Notes under the pieces: model-generated
What the model saw: only the letters and a program-made list of their open reading frames with translations
What the model was told of the DNA's origin: nothing
Database searches by the model: none
From: Gautieria morchelliformis
Lineage: Eukaryota; Basidiomycota; Agaricomycetes; Gomphales; Gomphaceae
Assembly: GCA_015179125.1 (NCBI GenBank)
Contig: WHVA01000011.1
Coordinates: 62,001 to 126,000 of the forward strand
Length of the DNA stretch: 64,000 nucleotides
Direction of reading: 5' to 3'
Position numbers and translations under genes: made by a program
Shown here: one piece after another, positions 31,834-41,494 of the stretch
Layout of the letters: each line of letters starts with the position of its first letter
Position numbering within the stretch: position 1 is the stretch's first letter

Positions 31834-32404
31834 CAGACAGGTGTAGGGACCACTGTGCTTGTTGTTGGTTCAACTTCTTAGACATGCGGAAGTACTCGAG
31901 GTTCTTGTGGTCTGTCCAGATCTCAAACGGGCATAGAGCACCCTCGAGGAAGTGTCGCCACTCCTCCAGCACTCGGATGATTGCCAGCATCTCCTTGTCG
32001 TGGATCTCATAGTTCCGCTCAACCGGACTAAGGCTTTTAGAGAAGAAGGCAATTGGATGCCACCCGCCACCATCTCCCGATGACTGTTGTGACAAGACCG
32101 CTCCGGTAGCTGTGTCGGAAGAATCCACCTCGACTCGATAAGGGCGAGAGTCATTGGAAAAGATCAGGACCAGGGCAGAAGTGATCAGCTCCTTGAGTTT
32201 GTCAAAGGAGGCTTGTTCTGGCTCTCCCCACCACCATCCAACCTCTTTCTTGGTGAGGTCGAAGAGGGCACGGGTGTGGCAGGAGAAGTCCTTGATGAAC
32301 TGCCGGTAGAAATTGACAAACCCAATGAAGGACTGGACCTCCTTCTTGTTCCGCGGCACAGGCCAATCTGATACACCAGAAACTTTGACCGGGTCCATTT
32401 CCAC
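31834..32404 (-). pseudogene. RT/RNase H fragment captured between ORF3 and the LTR of G4
   Basis: The frame encodes the end of gypsy RT (VSDWPVPRNKKEVQSFIGFV, NFYRQFIKDFS) and most of RNase H ([46 protein letters not shown]) and stops in the polypurine tract. It begins right after the ORF3 stop. G1 has only about 36 bp in this place. Its protein text differs from G1 RNase H (FLSKKFSVAQQHYQTHKHE), so it is not a duplicated piece of the same element. Confidence 0.8.
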
Positions 32405-32405
32405 T

Positions 32406-33507
32406 TCAAAAGTTATAGAGGTCCTCCATCATGGTGTCCTCTAAGGATTCCGATACAATGACATCAGCATTTAAGGGGCCAGCAGAGCACGCGATTCCGC
32501 CGGGGGCGCCTTCGCTTCTGCGAGGGGTGTTTGGGTGCAGTGGCTCCACCTCACCACTGGCAGGGGCTTCCACCTGGTTGTCGAGGCCGGTGTCCTTACG
32601 GAGTATGGCCTCGATGGCTGGGTCATCGGCCTGTGGGGGCCGCCGGACTCGCAAGCTCTTGGTCAAGCTGAGCGTGAGTGAGCGGTAGTGGCGCCGTGGC
32701 TCTCACAAGGCTGGTCTTGAGGATCTTTTGCTGACCCTCTCAGGTGGCGGCACTGAATGCCGCGCCGGTGAGACTGCCTTGAACATAATGTTCAATGCAA
32801 GCCACTCGCTCGCAAGTGACGCCGGCGTAGTGGGCTAGCCACCATGCGATCTCAGCGAGCAGGATGTCTGGGCCTGTCCAGCCTCTCATGGGATAGGGGC
32901 CTGTGATGGACAGCCGCAGGCTGGTGCTCTGCGGGATCAGGCATTCCCTGGCATCGATGAACCTGGGACATTGGTCCATCGAGCTGAACAAGTCAAAGAG
33001 CCTCGACTTGAGAGGTGATGCGACCCCTTTGACCCGGGGCGCGAGGGCCTTCAACCACATCCAGACATCCATGTCTGCAAGGCTGAGGGTTCCATCTGCA
33101 TTGTCGCGGATGGCGGAAGGAATTCCTTCGGGGTTGTGTATCCAACCCTTCAGGATAGCCACGATGTCGAACAGGGTACTGCTCGCTATCACGAAACAAT
33201 CCCATTTGGGATTGCGTGTGCTGCTCGCGCTTGATGCGCTTGAACATGCTGATCATTTCAGGTGTGCGCAGGTACTGCGGTGTGTCCTTTGCACGCAGTC
33301 GGAGCTCAGTGAAGTGTGCGTCATTGAGCGGGCAGACGTCATACCACTGTGTATGCCACTGCAGTGCCTTTCCTACTGGGCATGGTAGGAAGCCCGTTTC
33401 AGAGATTGGCAGGTCTCCGAGTGGTATGATCACCCCTTCCCCCAGGTAGGGAGGGTGAACTGTCCCCGCCGGTGGTGGCAGGTCCACATGAGGCCCCATG
33501 TACTGGG
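32406..33507 (-). pseudogene. G4 ORF3, C-terminal part
   Basis: Copy of G1 ORF3 downstream of the solo LTR. It holds LPPPAGTVHPPYLGEGVIIP, ILKGWIHNPEGIPSAIRDNA, DMDVWMWLKALAPRVKGV and SITGPYP, ending in the acidic DVIVSESLEDTMMEDLYNF tail. The frame shifts near 33170 and between 32666 and 32740. Comparison with G1 shows the family-conserved parts: the ILKGWIHNPEG and WMWLKALAPR blocks and the tail. Confidence 0.7.
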
Positions 33508-34560
33508 TGTGAAGAATAAGAGTGTCTAGGAGTTTTATTGAGAGGTAATATGATTCAGACTTCGATGTGAAGTCAAATCGAGTGTGCGGTTGTGAAAATA
33601 TATTGCGCAGAGTGTATGTGCAGTGAGGTGAATATAACGCAGATAAATGAATCTCGAGGTGAAGAATTGTGTGTGAAAATGATGAGTTCAATTTGACTGA
33701 CGAATACGATATACAGCGCAGCTATTTATCTATTGTATGGGATGTGTTATGATATAAGGGGAATAGGAGTGGGGATGAGCATGTGTGTGAGGCTCAGGGG
33801 TCGGTGCGCCGGATGCTGCGGTGGATACGTACTACGTGAGTTGGAATGAATGTGGTTCTAACTAAGGACATCAGATGTGTGGTGATTGGAAATGTGATCA
33901 GAATTCGAATTCGAAGGAAAGTGTAGGACGAAAGGGGTAAGGAGAGAATGACGTGCGTGATGGACTAAATGTCGAGCTGCCCCACGGATCGACGCGCCTC
34001 GGGCTCAGGGTTCAGGGGTGGATCTGCGGATCGCTGAGTCGGTTGCGCATTCGTGAGTCGATGGGACATTGTGGTGGATCGTGTGGATGTTGTTATGAAG
34101 TGAGGATCATCCGGCAATTTTCCCATTATTTCTACTATTTTTCCTAGTCTTCTAGTTGGTATTCTTCTGCTTGTTATGCTTGTAAAAACCTGTCACCATT
34201 GCTAACACCGGTGATTGCCATTCCGGTGTTCCATGACGTTCTACTGGTTTCCACCCCTATGTCCGTCATATACATGTACTAGATCATTAGTTACAAACAA
34301 TCTAATGGTTTTAGCCCTTCACTCCCATGAGGAGTCCGGATGAGCGAGTTAACAGTGTCCTCGCTAGTGTCTATTCTCTCACGTGTTGCGCTCCGTGTTC
34401 CGCTCCGTCTGTCTCTATCTCCCTCCTTATCCCTCAACAACAGATGTGTGTGTGTTCAAGGGGAAAGGCTGGTGATCAGTGGCACATGTGTGTTGTGGGT
34501 AGGAAGGATTAGATAGATTGGGAGAAGTATGAATGATATTTTTGGAATAGAATTATGACA
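33508..34560 (-). mobile_element. Solo LTR (1053 bp) in G4 ORF3, TSD ctggg
   Basis: On the minus strand it begins TGTCATAATTC and ends TTATTCTTCACA, flanked by ctggg (33503-33507 and 34561-34565). G1 carries the uninterrupted site near 6270. Its ends match the 22160-22839 insert. No coding homology is present. Confidence 0.88.
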
Positions 34561-35382
34561 CTGGGCCTCGACCAACGCTACTTGCCGTTGTAGGGCAGGG
34601 TCATTGATTGTGTGCGACGGTGACACTGCCAGGTATGCGCTGATCACGCTCTCCCTCGCAATGGCTAGGCCATTGTATGTGTTGGGGGTGCCATACAATT
34701 TCTTGTGCTTCTTTTTCAGCTGCTCACCTATATGCTGAGCTCTGTCTGCATCGTACGTCTTCCAGATGGAGGAGTCAGACTCCCATCCATCCAGGATGTC
34801 GTACGCCGCGTTAGACGGTGTGCTCTGCCCCTCCATTGATGTTGGGGTGGGAGCTGATATTTGGGAAGCCAGTCCCAAGGCTGCACGCGCTGACAAGGGT
34901 GCTGTCGCACAAGGTGATGAATGGCCGGCCACTGGGTCTGTGGCCAAGTCATGGCACGGCCTTTTTGAGGCTGCGTGTGTGAGCTGGAGCGCATTCAGCT
35001 GCTCCTCAAGCTCTTTTACTTTGGCGCACTTGGCTTCGAGTGCATCATCATGGTCTTCGACCGCACGTCCTAAGTCCTTGACCTCTTTTTTGAGTTCATG
35101 GACATCCCGCAAGGGCTCCACTCGCGCGTCATGCACAATGGCCCTTGGGAACCATCCCCAGGCCACGTTGATGGTGTCGCCGATGTCCTCATCCTTCAGC
35201 TTCACCTTGCGGGTGCCCGTTGTGGCCCATAAGTGTGGGGCGTAAGCCATGCAGGTGTCACAGTCATCTGGGTGGACAATTGCCAATGCGTCTTCCCATC
35301 CTACGATCATCCAGTGTTCCTGATCCACTGGAGCTTGTAGGATGTTGGCGGCCCCTTGTTTCGGGGCCATTGAGGATGGCTC
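34561..35382 (-). pseudogene. G4 ORF3, N-terminal part
   Basis: This copy keeps the ATG lost in G1 (near 35370, MAPKQGAANILQAP) and reads on through DQEHWMIVGWEDALAIVHPDD, a coiled coil (ELKKEVKDLGRAVEDHDDAL), a Pro/Ser linker and a lysine-rich KKKHKKL patch to HTINDPALQRQVA, where the solo LTR breaks it. The frame upstream of the Met belongs to other sequence. Confidence 0.7.
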
Positions 35383-35854
35383 TGTCAGGGGACACCCTGT
35401 TTTCCATTCCCAGTTCTGACTCCATTTCCGACTCCACTTCCAGTTCTGATTCCATCTCCGCCTCCGCGTTTGGAAATGATTCTGCTTCTGGGAGAACTTC
35501 CACCAGTTCTGTTCGCTTTGCCAGTTCCACTCCAATTTCCGACTTCGGCTCTCGGAACAGTGTCGGAAATCAAGTGACTCGCGTAATAGGTGGCATCAAG
35601 GGTCGATCAAGGGTCAGGGAGGTCAGGGGGATGCAGGGTTGATGGCGGGTGCCAAGTGTTGTCCCTGGCTGCGCAGTGTAGTATAATACGGGCTCGCTGA
35701 CATCGGGGGTCCTTAGACTTTTCTCTTTGGATTTCCCCTTGTCAGGTGAGAATCCCTTCTCTTGTATACTCTATTCATTTATACATACTTTGGATTTCCC
35801 CTTGTCAGTTGTGTGGTAGTGTGATCTCCACAACCAGCCAGGGTTGCCCTTACA
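35383..35854 (+). repeat. G5 5' LTR (472 bp)
   Basis: Contains many ttcc/ggaa words in its first 190 bp and a 24-bp segment (ctttggatttccccttgtcag) twice, near 35727 and 35789. The same features occur in the right LTR. Confidence 0.9.
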
Positions 35855-37217
35855 GCAGAAAAGTCTCTCCCCTAGAGGACCGGCGGTCGTACTGCGCGTT
35901 GCATTCACCATAGGTGCGTTTGGAATCGGAGACAGCAACTCAGAGATCGCAACCTCTTCCGCGCACACAGCATACGACAGCCCCTCTTCTTACGTCGAGC
36001 TCCCAACCCCAGAAATCCCATCCCATATTTCTCCTTCTGACATGGATCCAGATGATCGTTTTTGGAATATGGAGGAGGAATTGACGTGGAACTGGATGAA
36101 GACCGACGTGATTGAAACAGCCTTACAAACAATTTTGGCTAAGTTAGATATTCCACAAAGTGGTGGAAATGCAATGCTGGACGAGCTGGATTTCGGAAAA
36201 GCGGAAGTAGCGGAAGAGAGGATGTCCACGAAGTTGGCAAAGGTCAAACCCGCAACTCTGGCAGACTTTGACGGAGATCGGGAGAAGGGACGCGCATTCT
36301 TCAACACATGCAGCATCTACTTCTCAATTGTCGGAGACCTCTTTCCAAACGACCAGGCTTGGATTCACTGGGCATTGTCCTTTTTCAAGTCGGACCTCGC
36401 AGCCTGTTTTGCAAACAAGGTGATCCGACATGAAGCAAAGGGCAAGGGGAGCTACTTCCGGGACTGGGACGCCTTGGGGAAAAAAATTTCCGGCCAGTTC
36501 TGCCTGAAAAATGAGCAGCTCACAGCCCTTACGAAGCTCGAGGGGACCAGCTGGTACCAGGCCAAGGATCCAGTCGATGACTACATTGATCGCTTCCAGG
36601 AGCTCATCGACCTTGCGGAGTATGACGATGACAAGATGACTGTCATCAAATTCCAACGAGGGCTTGATCCGACACTCCAGAACCAAGTCGCACTGCTTGG
36701 GGATGGAGCTCCAGATTTCTATGACCCGGAAGGGTGGTACCAAGCTGCACAGAGGGTGTCCTGAAACAGGGAAGCAAATGAGGCCTTCGTGGAGACAAAC
36801 CGGAATATGACACGCAGTTCTGCTCGTCCTACTCCACCTGTGCCAAAACCCGGAAGTGCATTCATTCCCACATGGAAAATATTTCCGACGGTTGCTCCAC
36901 CTGTTCCTATTGGGAACTCTAGCCCCCCTCCCTCGAAGAGTGGCCCTGCCCCGATGGATGTTGACCGCATGCGCAGAAAAGGCCACGGAACCATCACCTG
37001 CTTCCGATGCCGACAACCAGGCCACTATGCCCACGAGTGCCCCCAAGCCTTTGACATCCGGCTTATGACCACAGAGGAGAAACTCGAGCTCCTCCCAGAG
37101 TTCCTCGCACTCGTGGACATAAGCGGAGTGCCCACTGTGGAAGGAATTTCCGAAAATGCAGAACATGGTGCATCGGAAGTGGAAGATGTGTCGAATTTTG
37201 TGACTCGCAGCAGGTGA
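35844..37217 (+). pseudogene. G5 Gag with zinc knuckle, one stop
   Basis: The frame at 35844-36764 carries a capsid-like domain (LADFDGDREKGRAFFNTCSI, DQAWIHWALSFFKSDLAACF, DDYIDRFQELIDLAEYDD). After a TGA (36762-36764) it continues in the same region to a zinc knuckle CFRCRQPGHYAHEC (about 37002-37043) and ends at 37217. The start within the LTR edge may not be the natural one; MDPDDRFWNMEEEL (36041) is a good internal alternative. Confidence 0.88.
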
Positions 37218-37978
37218 GATGTGTGCCCCTGCTACCTGTACATAACCGGTTTGCCTGTCTTGAAGTAGAGAATGAAAAGCCCCCACTCCCCTCACTTCAT
37301 ACAGACCCACTGGATAAAGTCACACAAAAACCAAATCCGACACCTGGTCCATCCTGCATCCACCCTTGGGAGAGACGCCTCCCAAAGCACTATGTTGTTG
37401 CTGCCACCCCTGGCCCCAAGTCACTAGTCATTAAGGTGGAGATCCAGATGACAGATATGGTGGAAGTCAAATCCGGACCCGCCCTTGTCGATTGCGGGGC
37501 CACTGATCAGTTTATAGACCGGGACTATGTGGAACGGAACCGACTGACCATGCGGAAGTTGCAACGTGCAATCCCGGTGTTCAATGTGGATGGAAGCCTC
37601 AATGAGGCAGGGTCCATCACGGAGATAGTAGACACAATTCTCCGCTACGATGGACACACAGAACGCACTTCCTTTGCAGTCACCAGCCTGGGGAAGCAAG
37701 ACATCATCCTCGGGTTTACCTGGCTTCAGGAGCACAACCCGGAGATCAATTGGCAGACTCGGAAGGTGCTGATGAGTCGATGCCCAGCCAAGTGTCACAT
37801 GTGCCGGGCAGAAGTGCGGAAGGAGCGCCAGGAGCAGCGGAAGACCGAACGGCTCATACGGACATGTCGATCTGGCCCCCATCCACTGCTTACAGAAGAA
37901 GAATCGGAAGCGGAATTTGAACCGGCTCCCACTTCCAATTCCAATTCCAATTCCAATTCCGACTCCGACGTCATCTAA
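37214..37978 (+). CDS. G5 aspartic protease region
   Basis: The 254-codon frame has a retropepsin-like motif ALVDCGATDQFIDRDYV (about residues 91-107) with Cys where most family members have Ser after the catalytic Asp, and the IILGFTWLQEHNPEINW block (about residues 167-183). The C-terminus ends in a Ser-Asn repeat coded by tandem ttccaa hexamers, then a stop. It slightly overlaps the end of gag. RT continues in another frame, so a frameshift or mutation separates them. Confidence 0.85.
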   Translation: MRCVPLLPVHNRFACLEVENEKPPLPSLHTDPLDKVTQKPNPTPGPSCIHPWERRLPKHYVVAATPGPKSLVIKVEIQMTDMVEVKSGPALVDCGATDQFIDRDYVERNRLTMRKLQRAIPVFNVDGSLNEAGSITEIVDTILRYDGHTERTSFAVTSLGKQDIILGFTWLQEHNPEINWQTRKVLMSRCPAKCHMCRAEVRKERQEQRKTERLIRTCRSGPHPLLTEEESEAEFEPAPTSNSNSNSNSDSDVI

Positions 37979-37981
37979 CTT

Positions 37982-38800
37982 GGCCCGGAAGACACTCTGG
38001 CGGTGGGGGAGCACTTGCTGTACGTAAACCTTCCACCGGAAGCGGAACACATCCGTGCCACCGGAAATATTTCGCAACGCCTTGCTGAAGCCTCCAGGAA
38101 GCATGATGAAGTGGAGGTGGAAATTCCGGAGTACCTGCGGGAGTTCGAGGACTCTTTGCCAAGGAGTCATTTGATGCCCAGCCTCCATGGAAGCTGTGGG
38201 ACCATGCCATCAAGTTGGAGCCTGGGGCAGAAAACCTCCATACAGGGAGGATCCGCCCCTCCAAGTCACCCATGGCATCTCCGGTGTTCTTCATCAAGAA
38301 GAAGGACGGCTCGCTCAGACTTGTGCAGGATTACCGGGCTTTGAATGCGATCACGATCAAGAACCGGTACCCCATTCCACTAATTTCTGAACTGATCACA
38401 CAACTCCGCGGGGCAAGGTACTTCACTAAGCTGGATGTCTGCTGGGGCTTCAATAATGTTTGGATCCGGGAGGGAGATGAGTGGAAGGCCGCATCCCGCA
38501 CCAACCGAGGACTCTTTGAGCCACAGGTCATGTTCTTTGGCCTCACCAACAGTCCTGCCACATTCCAGACGATGATGAATGACATCTTCCGTGACATGAT
38601 AGCAGAAGGGGTTGTCTGCATCTACCTCGATGACATCCTCATCTTCACAAAAACAATGTCGGAACATCGGGAGGTCGTGCGGAGAGTACTGGAATGGCTC
38701 CGGGAGTACAACCTGTGTCTCAAGCCGGAAAAGTGCGAATTTGAGCAGACGCGGATAGAGTATCTTGGGGTGATTGTGTCAGAAGGAAATGACTTCCGAT
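37982..38800 (+). pseudogene. G5 reverse transcriptase
   Basis: Reading begins in broken frames (VEIPEYLREFED, the usual pre-RT text) and is clean from 38215: PMASPVFFIKKKDGSLRLVQ, YRALNAITIKNRYPIPLI, TKLDVCWGFNNVWI, then CIYLDDILIF (YLDD at 38623-38634) and KPEKCEFEQTRIEYLGVIVS. Shortly after it the text jumps to the integrase C-terminus. Confidence 0.9.
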
Positions 38801-39120
38801 GTCCATGTCCCACCTCCACCCCATCTTCAACGTGGTGAAGTTACTCCCTACGCTTGAGGACCCAATTCCAGGTCGGAAGGCTCGTCCGCCACCTCCACCG
38901 GAAATTGTAGATGGGGAAGAGCACTATGTGGTGGAACGGATCCTGGACAGCCGGTTTGTGCGAGGATGACTCCAAGTCCTCATAAAATGGGAAGGGTATG
39001 GGCATGAGGAGAATTCGTGGGTCCTGGAGCAAGATGTCTCCGCTCTGGACAAACTCTACGAGTTCTATAGGACACACCCTGGTGCCCCTCGCCGAATACG
39101 CTCACTGGCATTTCAATCCC
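38800..39120 (+). pseudogene. G5 integrase C-terminus and chromodomain
   Basis: After the deletion the plus strand reads [19 protein letters not shown], then [16 protein letters not shown], a stop, and LIKWEGYGHEENSWVLEQDV, a chromodomain with its WEGY and SWV residues. The first residues match the segment that normally follows the integrase core in this class, so the deletion removed RNase H and the core. Confidence 0.85.
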
Positions 39121-39165
39121 TCGTGTCCCATGCTTCGAGGATGCAGCACGCTAGAGGGGGGGTGA

Positions 39166-39637
39166 TGTCAGGGGACACCCTGTTTTCCATTCCCAGTTCT
39201 GACTCCATTTCCAACTCCGCTTCCAGTTCTGATTCCATCTCCGCCTCTGCGTTCGGAAATGATTCTGCTTCTGGGAGAACTTCCACCAGTTCTGTTCGCT
39301 TTGCCAGTTCCACTCCAATTTCCGACTTCTGCTCTCGGAACAGTGTCAGAAATCAAGCGACTCGCGTAATAGGTGGCATCAAGGGTTGATCAAGGGTCAG
39401 GGAGGTCAGGGGGATGCAGGGTTGATGGCGGGTGCCAAGTGTTGTCCCTGGCTGCGCAGTGTAGTATAATACAGGCTCGCTGACATCGGGGGTCCTTAGA
39501 CTTTTCTCTTTGGATTTCCCCTTGTCAGGTGAGAATCCCCTCTCTTGTATACTCTGTTCATTTATACATACTTTGGATTTCCCCTTGTCAGTTGTGTGGT
39601 AGTGTGATCTCTACAACCAGCCAGGGTTGCCCTTACA
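39166..39637 (+). repeat. G5 3' LTR (472 bp)
   Basis: About 97% identical by eye to the left LTR, with a polypurine tract on its left. Its right edge abuts the copia GELM codons directly. Confidence 0.9.
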
Positions 39638-40221
39638 TCAATTCACCTGTGTGAGCCACTCTTGTCCTCCCTGTTTTAAATGGCATCTTATGCTGTTTAC
39701 CGTGTATGCACGCTAAACAATCTGCACTAGAAATTTGATCTTCAATGATTTGCATGCCTGTGGCATGCTTCGCTGCCAAATTGTGTACATCTGCAACATT
39801 CAGATGTCTGAGTCTCTGACACCAATGCATAGCATCATTCTCTTCCTTCACTGTAAGTGCCATTACTGCTTCATTGAGTCTATCATTCAACTCTTCTGCA
39901 GTAGATTCTATGATTGAGTGAACAATTGGGCATGGGTTACGCAGCTGCACAATTGAGAAATCCACAGGGTAAGTGTTTCCTCTTTCGTGTACTTTGGCTA
40001 CTAATCTATTCGCCAAGTCTTTGATGGCACAGCCATCCCTGTGGAGTTTTACTTTGAACCTGTCCTTGATAAGCTGTCCAGGAGAGAATAGGTGCATATA
40101 AATGCTTGGCACCCACTGGACATGTGGGATTTCGACGGTCCTCCTTTCTCCATGATGGCTCACTCCAATTTTCACAGTACCATTACCCTTTGATTGCACC
40201 TCCGCACCATTTGCGGCAATG
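39638..40221 (-). pseudogene. Copia Gag-pre-integrase domain
   Basis: The frame encodes KGNGTVKIGV, HVQWVPSIYMHLFSPGQLI, the His-rich MHWCQRLRHLNVADVHNLA block and CLACIHGKQHKMPF, the zinc-binding part ahead of copia integrase (H...H...C-x2-C). It ends in GELM exactly at the G5 LTR. On its other side it is split from gag by the 40222-41489 insertion. Confidence 0.88.
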
Positions 40222-41489
40222 TGTCAAGATTGGATTTTGGCGTTAATATCGTGTATTAGTGAACACAGCGAATGCCCAAATAGCTTGTGCAAAGAAGTGT
40301 GCCATTTGGCGAATAAGATGAACCAATGAATGTTCAAAAGATAAGAGGGCTGCCTGAACCGAGCTCGCCCTATCTACAGTCGTAGCGAAGTAGCTCGTGA
40401 CACTTGACAATGTAACGTGCAAGGTGTCATGGAAAGGTTGTTCAGCAGCAACAATCCTTTTGCTGGCGAAGGCACTCCTTCGCCGACAGCGCAGATAATA
40501 ATACAAAGACTAAGGTAACGAAGGTAAAGGTAAAGTACAAAAACTCACCAGTGGTGCTTAAGTCCTCCTCTGGTCGAAGATAGGAATCTATAGGAGAGGC
40601 TCAAGACAATGATCACAGTGAGGTCAAGTTTTGCACAAGATAGACATATGATAATTGAACTGGGGAATATACAGGCGAATGTAGGCTACTTATATCGAAT
40701 GCTTGTATGATACCAGCGAATAGGAAAGAGGCCGTCATGAGTCAGGGTTGGATAGGGGTGCACAGTCAGGATACAGAATAGATGAAACACATATAGAATA
40801 GAATGAAAGAGGAGTGCGAACATGAAACGATGGGGAGGAAGGAGAGTGAAGGTACCTATGTACGAAAACACGCTGTAAGATATATGGTTATTACTTGTGG
40901 TATCACAAGGTAACAGAACTTAACCAAACGGTGGTGAACGGTGGTCAATGTAGTGACAGTTACAAGTTACAAGTAGTGATAAGCTGGGGAATCCCCGGGG
41001 ATTCCCACGCAAGAACTATACAGTGGGTCTGCGAGGACCCACTGGCGCTATGTAAGCTACCAGCTATTATGTGTTGCCTTGCGGCAACACAGGTAAATAT
41101 CTATATTTACACATGCCTTGAGACCTGCATACATGTTACCCTGCACAGACTCTTCGTCTGCTAGGTTGATCCCACACGATCTATGGGTAGGACGCCCTGC
41201 GAATGCATTCCGGCCATAGGCACACCCAAAAGGGGTTGAGTTGAGAAGGTGATGGGGCCAGTGATGAACCATCAAGCCGGGTAAAGGATGTCGATTGTGC
41301 TTGATGGCATGCCTACTGGCGAATGATGTGAGTAGCGAATAGTCGTTCGGCGAATGCGGCGAATGGCGAATGGAGTGAACAAAGAGGAGGCATGGTTGAA
41401 GGGAAGGGTGAAGCCAAGCGAACATGGAGAAGGAGTGGGGAAAGGACAAATAGGGATAGCTGGGTACAGGAAATAAACAAGTCATGACA
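40222..41489 (-). mobile_element. LTR insertion (1268 bp incl. nested LTR) in copia, TSD caatg/cagtg
   Basis: On the minus strand the insert begins TGTCATGACTTG and ends CCAATCTTGACA. The flanks caatg (40217-40221) and cagtg (41490-41494) differ by one base. It is full of gcgaat words (about 40268, 40310, 41319, 41336, 41354-41371) on both sides of a further inserted LTR. Without that nested LTR and its duplication it is about 1025 bp. It has the TGTCAT start of the solo LTR family seen at 22160 and 33508. Confidence 0.8.
40874..41111 (+). mobile_element. Solo LTR of the G1 family nested in another LTR, TSD cacgc/catgc
   Basis: It runs TGTAAGATAT ... ATATTTACA and shares with the G1 LTR atcacaagg-type text, gtagtgacag, cccacgca, actatacagtgggt and the cccactgg block. 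The flanks cacgc (40869-40873) and catgc (41112-41116) differ by one base. In G1 LTR orientation it points the minus way. It is a third-level insertion: LTR in LTR in copia. Confidence 0.8.
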
Positions 41490-41494
41490 CAGTG

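Larger units (their letters stand above)
31614..35382 (-). mobile_element. G4: 3' part of a G1-like gypsy element
   Basis: On the minus strand it holds ORF3 (from about 35370 down to 32406, split by a solo LTR), then a piece of RT/RNase H from a different gypsy family (32404 to about 31834), a polypurine tract and a 3' LTR. The 5' part with gag and pol is missing because the element stops at the G5 LTR (35383). It truncates G3 at 31614. Confidence 0.85.
35383..39637 (+). mobile_element. G5: small Ty3/gypsy chromovirus with internal pol deletion
   Basis: Two 472-bp LTRs (35383-35854 and 39166-39637; TGTCAGGGGACACC ... GCCCTTACA) differ at about 12 positions by eye. Inside are gag, a zinc knuckle, protease, RT up to about 38800 and then directly the end of integrase with a chromodomain (about 38800-39120). 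RNase H and the integrase core are missing. A purine tract (agaggggggtga) precedes the right LTR. The flanks, ggctc and tcaat, do not match, so the insertion site has been rearranged. Left of it is G4 ORF3; right of it is a copia pre-integrase domain. Confidence 0.9.

Noticed and set aside
36324..37310. 328-codon minus frame opposite to G5 gag
   Set aside because: It is the shadow of gag on the other strand; the plus frame has the capsid text and zinc knuckle, this one has none.
37424..38188. 254-codon minus frame opposite to the G5 protease
   Set aside because: The opposite strand carries the protease motif; the Gly/Ile run here is the reverse of the ttccaa hexamer array.
40222..41489. gcgaat-rich region considered as a CRISPR or an iteron origin
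   Set aside because: The spacing is irregular and the whole stretch is a TG...CA insertion with a target duplication, so it is an LTR.
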